This document shows, in pieces, positions 21,330-27,226 of a stretch of DNA of 27,226 bases (the stretch's first letter is position 1; each line of letters starts with the position of its first letter). The stretch spans positions 1 to 27,226 of the forward strand of contig NXFV01001062.1 of NCBI GenBank assembly GCA_002803225.1. The letters run 5' to 3'. The stretch is from Gamarada debralockiae. Its lineage: Eukaryota; Ascomycota; Leotiomycetes; Helotiales; Hyphodiscaceae. A model generated the notes under the pieces. It saw nothing but the letters and a program-made list of their open reading frames with translations. It made no database searches and was not told where the DNA came from. The position numbers were made by a program, and so were the translations under genes.

Positions 21330-22460
21330 AGCAGTAGCATAGATAAAGTATATATGCCAATGCGTACAGCGGAGATTCCTGCGATGGACCAAGCCATTAT
21401 GAGGCTTGGAAAGATTGTCCGAAGACAATTTCCAGTAGAAAGGGGTCGCACAGCAGAAGACGGCCATTGAGACTGGCCAGACACAGGTGGTTGTGCTGCG
21501 AGGCATGGTGTTCTCTGCCATCCAAGGCATTCTTGACGGCGAACCAGCGTTATGTGCTGTTGTGTTAATGATCGCATACGATCGCATTTGGAGCACTGCG
21601 GTCCAAGCCTTCTGATAAAGTTACCCCGAGAAGTCGCTAATCATAGCGCTGTGGATTTTCCTGCCATTGCTTTCTAGCAGACTATGGTGGTTATGTGCTT
21701 TCCAAATAGCCCAAATCGCCACCGCACACTCCTAGAGCGTGAGGCGCCTTAAGTATCAGTCTTTCCATTATACTGGCGAAATCGCGAGGTTGGTCAAGCG
21801 ATGCTGTTTCTCTGTGGAAGCACTGTCAAGAGTTCATCCACGTGACTCGTGTTCATTCTACAGCGAGGTGTTCTTCCATCCCTTTCGAGAGTTGGAGTAC
21901 GAAGATAGAAATTCGAAGTGTGTTTAATGGCAGCAAGGGGAGACTTCTCAATACATTTGTGCAGAAAATTAAGACATGTTGTATGTTGTGACTGACTGTC
22001 AATTTCATCAGTGACACAAAACACAAAACTGTAGGCGCGTCATGGTGCACCAATGGGGGACCGGTGGCACGTGCATCTCCCCCAGCTTCTTGAAATTGAA
22101 TACGGATTTTTGGATTCATCAAAATCGTGATATTAACACACCAGCTGAGCCACTAGATACAGGATTGTGCATAGAGCACTTGGTCTGTGCATGGTACCAT
22201 CACGCGCCCTAGCCCAAAACGGAACGCATTGGGCTCAGGTGAACGACGAATGTGGCAGACCAGGCTATTTCATATTCTACAATTTTTGGTTGCGAGTTTC
22301 AGGAGCTGTTACTTTCGGCGCCTTCGAATCTGCACTTTGCCTTTCGTATCGCCTTCCGTCTATCCTATAAAGCCTCCATTGTTTTGCTGTTCTTCCTTTC
22401 CTAACTTCTCTTCTTTACTTTCCCAGCCTTTCTGCCTCTCCTTCATTGCGCGTCTTATAA
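21330..22460. promoter_or_regulatory. Shared 1.1-kb upstream region of the divergent ankyrin genes
   Basis: No coding sequence is supported; the open frames are short and mutually overlapping. Both neighbours start at its edges, so it contains two promoters. On the plus side there is a TATA box (22366-22371) followed by a pyrimidine tract (about 22375-22455). No matching element was found on the minus side. Confidence 0.6.
22366..22371 (+). promoter_or_regulatory. TATA box of the NACHT-ankyrin gene
   Basis: TATAAA lies 90 bp before the ATG at 22461, and a strongly CT-rich tract of about 80 bp fills the space between. TATA followed by a CT tract is a typical core promoter layout of filamentous fungi. 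Confidence 0.6.
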
Positions 22461-25217
22461 ATGTGTTCATCACAGCCGTAAGCCTTGTCTTCCTCCCTTC
22501 CTTATTACTACGCCCATATGCTTCATGCTCTCGAGTGCTCATCCCCTCCCTCGTATGGCCACTCACCGACCATGACAGCCAGCAAAGGCCTTCGCAGACG
22601 CCATCGTACGAGTACACATCATACATTCCAATCCATGCAACCTGGAAACTATCGCCGAAATGACGCGCCATCGCCCTCAGAAGCCGTTAGAATTCTTATT
22701 AATGGGCGAACACCCAGGTACCTTGACCACGGAACTTTTTGCAACACAGCCCAATTGAAAATCCCGGGGAACGAATTACTGCTGGGCAACTCCTTTCAGG
22801 AGATTGAGTCAGATAGAGCTCATGTTGATTGTTCTGTGGAAATTATGGCTAGTCCATGCGTCACCTGTTCTTGCCAGCCCGTAGTGCTTGCCCTCCATCC
22901 TCGTGATCTAGGGCAGGGTCGGACGGTCTCGGAAGCGCTTCGTCAGTATAGGCAGAACCATCTCTTGGAACGGACTGGAGAGTGGCTCTTCCGATTGGAT
23001 ACGTTTAATGAATGGCGTGAGATGAGCAGGAGCTCGATTCTTTGGCTCGTTGCGTCCCGTGGAATGGGTAAATCGATGTTAAGCTCAGCCGTTATCGAAA
23101 TGCTAGACGCCAACCGACGTACCGGTGATGTTGTTACCTTTTGTTTCTGTGATGGCCGTTTCAAGGCCTATGAATGGATACATGGTGTCTTGTCGAATTT
23201 GGTCGGTGAGATGCTCTCTCGCAATGTCGATCGACGATCTCGGGATCGTCTAACTGCACTCGCCACGGATTTAGCCAACATCGAGGATCAGCTCTCTGTT
23301 TCGGAACTTAAGTGTTTCTTGTCGATAATTCAACATAGTTTGGAAACTCATGAGACGCTTTTTCTCATTTTGGATGGATTTGACGACACTTCGGATAGCC
23401 AAAGTGGGCATGACCTCCTATACACTTTTCTGGACGTCATGAACTCTTCCAACACCCGGCACCGAATCAAAATCTTCGTCTCCAGCAGGCCCAACTACAG
23501 TCCTTGTCTGAATCTTCGAGGTGTGCTTCGAGTTGACATTGACCAGGAACCATTCGCTCGGACAGATCTCGATGCTTATGTTCGCACAGGGGTACAAAAG
23601 CTTCAACTTTCGGACCCCTCCCAAGACTTTATTGGACTGACGGACTTATTGAGTTCCGACCTGAACAGAACATTTTTAACAGCTGGTCTGACTTTACGCA
23701 ACTTGTCGACAGACTGCTCTCCGCCCACTGTTTCGACGGATACCCTGGAAGCTTCTGCTACAAGCTGCCTCTCGGACATTTACAGCGGCATGCTCAATCG
23801 CATCCTCGAGAAAGATCGGGCAAGAACACTTCTCAGGTGGGTGGTGTATTCTGCTCGGCCACTTTCCCTGGAAGAGGTTGATTATATACTTCAATCAGCC
23901 GCAGACTCTCCAGAACGCAATATTTTTGCGATCTCTGGTGGCCTCCTCACTATTGGTAGAAGTCAGACAGTCAGTTTGGTTCACCTCACTGCAAGAGATT
24001 ATCTACTGTCTCTCTCTGAAGACAATGAGTACTGGATGGGGAAGCCTTCTATAGTGCACGAAATAATTGTTCGAACTTGTCTAAAAGCATTGTCTCCGAT
24101 GGAACTGTTACAATGCTTTGACTTACTGACCCCAGACGGAACTTATTCCGGCAACACACATCAGCGCACTCAGTTTCCTTACGCACGTCACTATTTGGTC
24201 TTTCACTACATGCGGGGTGAGCCTTGCAGCCGTTCTCTACCAGGACTCCTCCACAGCTCCCTTAGAAAGAGTATAGAGAGCGAAGATTTCAAACTGTATG
24301 CCAAATCGTTGCAAGGAATTCACGTCGGTACCGTCCGCACTTGTGGCTCTACACCATCTCACTGTATGAGATCCAGATGGATCTTGGAGATCGCTGCTGA
24401 TTTCGGACTTGAGAAGCTGGCCAGGATAGAACTCCAAATTGGTGGGAACGCTCATCTTGCTTGCAAGTACGACTCTCAAGCTGCACTTCATCCTCTTCAT
24501 CTTGCCGTAAGGGGAGGACACGTCAAGGTGGTCAAGCTCCTACTTCAATATGGCGCAGATCTCACGACGCTTTCAGATTCCGGTCGGACGCCACTGTTCT
24601 ACGCAATTGCGAACGGTTCTTCAGATATTATGAGGTTACTTTTGGACCATGCGCCCAATATCCCATCAACTTCTACTAACGGACAGCCTTCGCTTCTCTC
24701 AAGCACCACTCAATGTACCATTCAACGCACATGTGAACAGCTTCACCTTGTTGCTAGAATTTCGGATATCTGCAATGTTTGTACCGACAAGCAACCTCAA
24801 TACTTTGTGAGTTCTTTGTTCTTTCTATCATCATTCATCATCCCGTGCAACTCTCATATTTGCTTTGTCGACTAACAAAGTTGTTAGATTTCGAAGCCTC
24901 CCCAGGATTTCCAAGACAGCAATATTTGGCCTTCAATCCACGTCGTGGGTGAACCCCTCTCGGTGGAGGAAATTTCACTGTCTTCTCAATTATGGTCCCG
25001 TTCAAGTAGTACGTTTTCTTTTGACGGGGAGGAATGGGAAGAGACGGCGATTATCAAGTGGTTTGCCGGGGCGGACATGTATCATGCTCTTGAGATCGCG
25101 GCGAGGCGCGGTATTGGGATAGTTAAAGATCTCCTTCTTGCAGCGGATAATGACAGAGGGCTTATTAATAGGTTCACATCAGTCACTGAACTGTTGTCGA
25201 AATTGAGGATCACGTAA
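22461..25217 (+). CDS. NACHT-ankyrin NLR-like protein
   Basis: Model: exons 22461-22477, 22583-24806 and 24888-25217; 856 residues. An alternative start is the ATG at 22518, in frame with exon 2 without the first intron. The first 130 residues match nothing recognised. EWLFRLDTFNEW and SSILWLVASRGMGKSMLSS (about 155-175) are the fungal NACHT entry and Walker A; LFLILDGFDD (about 265) is Walker B; IKIFVSSRPN is the sensor-like strand. RWVVYSARPLSLEEVDYIL and SLVHLTARDYLLS mark the winged-helix part typical of fungal NLRs. Ankyrin repeats begin near 640 (PLHLAVRGGHVKVVKLLLQY, GRTPLFYAIANGSSDIMRLL). The last exon adds an acidic stretch and another repeat-like helix pair (YHALEIAARRGIGIVKDLL). 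Fungal NACHT proteins act in self/non-self recognition and cell death; the exact role here is unknown. The first Gly of Walker A is Ala. Confidence 0.85.
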
Positions 25218-26018
25218 GCGCGGGATTGGGTGTTGGGGGAGGGAGGCGGATCGATGGTGGAAGAGTCCACCAGCGAGCAAGACAGCTGGTCTTTCGGAAC
25301 ATTTCCTTACCAATAAAGTCCACTGTTACCTTAATCTTGACTGTCCGCATGCCCGCTGTAGATAATACGCGATTGAGACGGCAAGTCCCAGGGGGGGGGG
25401 GGGATCGACGTGATCGCATTTCGATCGAAATAGATCGCGATGCTCCGCAGTAAATTGCAGAGTGTCACATCACATGATATCTCTCGTCGAATTCGAAGCA
25501 CCCTACGTTGTCTCACACCTCAGGTCCCATTCTGTCTTGTCTTGCCCATCTCGCTTGGCATAGCCTTGCATTTCGCAAACGTTGCTCATCACAAACACAC
25601 CTCGCCGGATCTTGGCCACCCCATCTTACCTCAATTAGCTCTGCATCGCGGTATCTTGCAACAATGGTATCGCGGCTAATCAAAAACAGACCCCAATTTC
25701 ACCCTGATCGTGGCTGCATCCTCTGATTAACTCATGTCTCATCCGGTATCTTTTGACGTGACGAGAACTCCACTCGCATTTGACCGCAATTTGAAATCCG
25801 AAAGCGCTCATTACATTCTGAGGCGAATCGTCTTTTGCTCTGGCCTCTTGCAGTGATCAATTCCATATACTGTGCCCATTCATGCCCGAATACTACAACT
25901 GTGAACTTATCTCCTTGGAAGTTCACACCTCAAATAAGTCTTAGAGGGAAGAAAACGCACAATAGATCCTGTCATCGCCCGAAAACCATCTTTGTGGATT
26001 CATATACCATCCTCCATC
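25218..26018. other. Intergenic, no gene recognised
   Basis: It holds a 13-base G-run at 25391-25403 and, close by, the perfect palindrome ATTTCGATCGAAAT at 25418-25431 embedded in GATCGC words. Open frames are short and show no family signal. The last part is the likely promoter of the small gene downstream. Confidence 0.5.
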
Positions 26019-26621
26019 ATGGCAATCAGCAACAAGAGCTCAATTTTGTGCTCTCAACATTGTAACCCTAAAATGTTGTTCTACCCATCTCGTCTTTCGT
26101 TTATCAAGTACTGACGTCCAAGTAGCAAATGCTCCCAGTGTCTCGATCTACTTCACACCCAAATCCAAATTCTCAACCCTTTTCAATCAGCCAATACCCA
26201 GAGCTTACCTAATCATCAAGTTTCCAGGGACGAGAGCAGCACATCAGCATCTACTCAGGTGCCAGAAATGCCACGCAGAAATGCCCCGCAGATATCGCCT
26301 AGAGCCCAGCCCATCATCTCCCCAATGCCTGGTTTTCGGTCCTCCCTCAATAGAGATCCGGCGCCAACTGCCCTCCGCCAAGGCTCAAGCACGCATGCCA
26401 CCCATTATAATCAGAAAACATACCGCCCACGACCCAAAAACGTCGGAGCAGAGCAGATATATAGCATAAATCGCTTCCTTGACGATGTTCCCGACTTTCG
26501 CGCCTCGGCTTTTGTACTTGAAGGGCAAAAGCTAAGCGATGATATGGCGAAGAGAAATAGGATGCATAGGAAAGCGCTTGCGCAGAGAGTCAAGAGGTTG
26601 GAGAGAATGATTGGCACTTGA
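26019..26621 (+). CDS. Uncharacterised small basic protein, two exons
   Basis: Proposed exons 26019-26047 and 26126-26621, intron 26048-26125 (donor GTGCTC, branch TACTGACG, acceptor CAAGTAG); 174 residues. The ATG has a good context (CCATCATGG). The joined start reads MAISNKSSIFKCSQCLDLLH, putting a CX2C pair next to a hydrophobic helix. A Pro/Ser/Asn-rich middle follows. The C-terminus (SINRFLDDVPDF, then MAKRNRMHRKALAQRVKRLE) is basic and helical and could be a short coiled coil. No family is recognised. The weak donor makes exon 1 doubtful; a shorter single-exon protein from ATG 26268 is the alternative. Confidence 0.5.
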
Positions 26622-27226
26622 GAGTATGAGCAAGGAGGATGCAGGAAGAAGAGGACATATATACGGTACGAAAGGAAACAGGTCTATTGGAGACACATGG
26701 GAGATGTCGTCTGGGAAATGGGAGGAAGACTGGAATTCGATCTACACTGATGCTATTTATTTGATAGCAGCGGTTGTGGTAAAAGAATCTGCAGACAAAC
26801 GTGAAGAATTTTAAGAGTGCACTTTGTTTGCTTCGGAATGACTCGATGACTGGAAGCTGTGATCCAATTCCCACCACTGGGGAAATACGGTCACCCACAA
26901 TAAGTAAGGCCCCACCCCGCAGTTTGCACCCAACCACCCATTTTTCACTTCACACCAATTTTATCAGCGAAACAAATGTATTAATAATAATTTTATCGCT
27001 AAAAAGCCCCGAAGCAGACGATTCAATTGCTGCTTCAACTTTTAGCGGCATATAATTAGTTATCGAGATCACGTGCAATGAATTCGGCATTATCAAAATA
27101 CCTCCGATTTTGTATGTAAAAGCGATAAAAATTAACGTAATTACTTTTCAATCAATCAAATCCTGTTTAAAACAACACATAATCAAAAAAGTTAATAAGT
27201 AAAAGTTTTTTATTTTATAAATCTTA
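26622..27226. other. 3' flank grading into AT-rich DNA
   Basis: No gene is supported. From about 26940 the sequence becomes strongly AT-rich, especially 27100-27226, which looks like the edge of a repeat-rich isochore. It contains the hairpin at 26997-27047. Confidence 0.5.
26997..27047. repeat. Interrupted palindrome (hairpin)
   Basis: CGCTAAAAAG and GAAGCAG on the left pair with CTGCTTC and CTTTTAGCG on the right, around a loop of about 12 bases. The 51-bp structure sits where AT-rich DNA begins and could be the core of a small inverted-repeat element. Confidence 0.65.

Noticed and set aside
1..27226. tRNA, rRNA or CRISPR-like arrays
   Set aside because: No cloverleaf with paired arms, no rRNA-like sequence and no regularly spaced repeats were seen; GATTCGAAC near 5787 lies in the spliced vWA gene.

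Overview
The window is nuclear DNA of a filamentous ascomycete (Pezizomycotina), most likely a leotiomycete relative. Genes carry many short introns of about 46-160 bp with fungal branch points (CTAAC, CTGAC, ACTAAT), intergenic gaps are 0.3-1.2 kb, and the gene content is typically fungal: Zn(II)2Cys6-type clusters, a DUF7918-type gene, a TRI12-type transporter, a NACHT-ankyrin protein. No prokaryotic signal, CRISPR array, rRNA or tRNA was seen. The exact taxon cannot be fixed from sequence alone. | Layout. 1-1091: decayed Tc1/mariner-like transposase, followed by repeats that look like its end (to about 1423). 1964-3534: broken multi-exon DUF7918-type gene. 3831-6783 (minus): large protein combining an unusual Cys6 zinc cluster with a C-terminal von Willebrand A domain. 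7636-8241 (minus): PYM, the exon-junction-complex partner of Y14-Mago. 8564-9043: QCR9 of respiratory complex III in five tiny exons, one behind a GC-AG intron; it shares a 322 bp divergent promoter with PYM. 9628-16525: UBR1, the N-end-rule ubiquitin ligase, four exons. 16897-17035: small terminal-inverted-repeat (MITE-like) element. 17036-17480: AT-rich degenerate DNA. 17480-18531: 5'-truncated, stop- and frameshift-ridden TRI12-type MFS pseudogene. 19783-21329 (minus) and 22461-25217 (plus): divergent pair, a Zn-cluster/TPR-like/ankyrin protein and a NACHT-ankyrin (NLR-like) protein. 26019-26621: small uncharacterised basic protein. 26622-27226: AT-rich edge with a hairpin. | The core block (PYM, QCR9, UBR1) is housekeeping and looks intact: translation/mRNA surveillance, respiration and protein turnover. 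It is flanked by accessory DNA. In the two decayed accessory genes, six in-frame stops fit C-to-T or G-to-A change (CAG to TAG three times in the transposase, TGG to TAG/TGA three times in the transporter), the pattern expected from repeat-induced point mutation (RIP). | The most interesting items are the divergent NACHT-ankyrin / Zn-cluster-ankyrin pair; a 48-nt in-frame intron splitting the zinc cluster of the vWA gene; the same intron position in the second Zn-cluster gene; and the GC-AG intron of QCR9.
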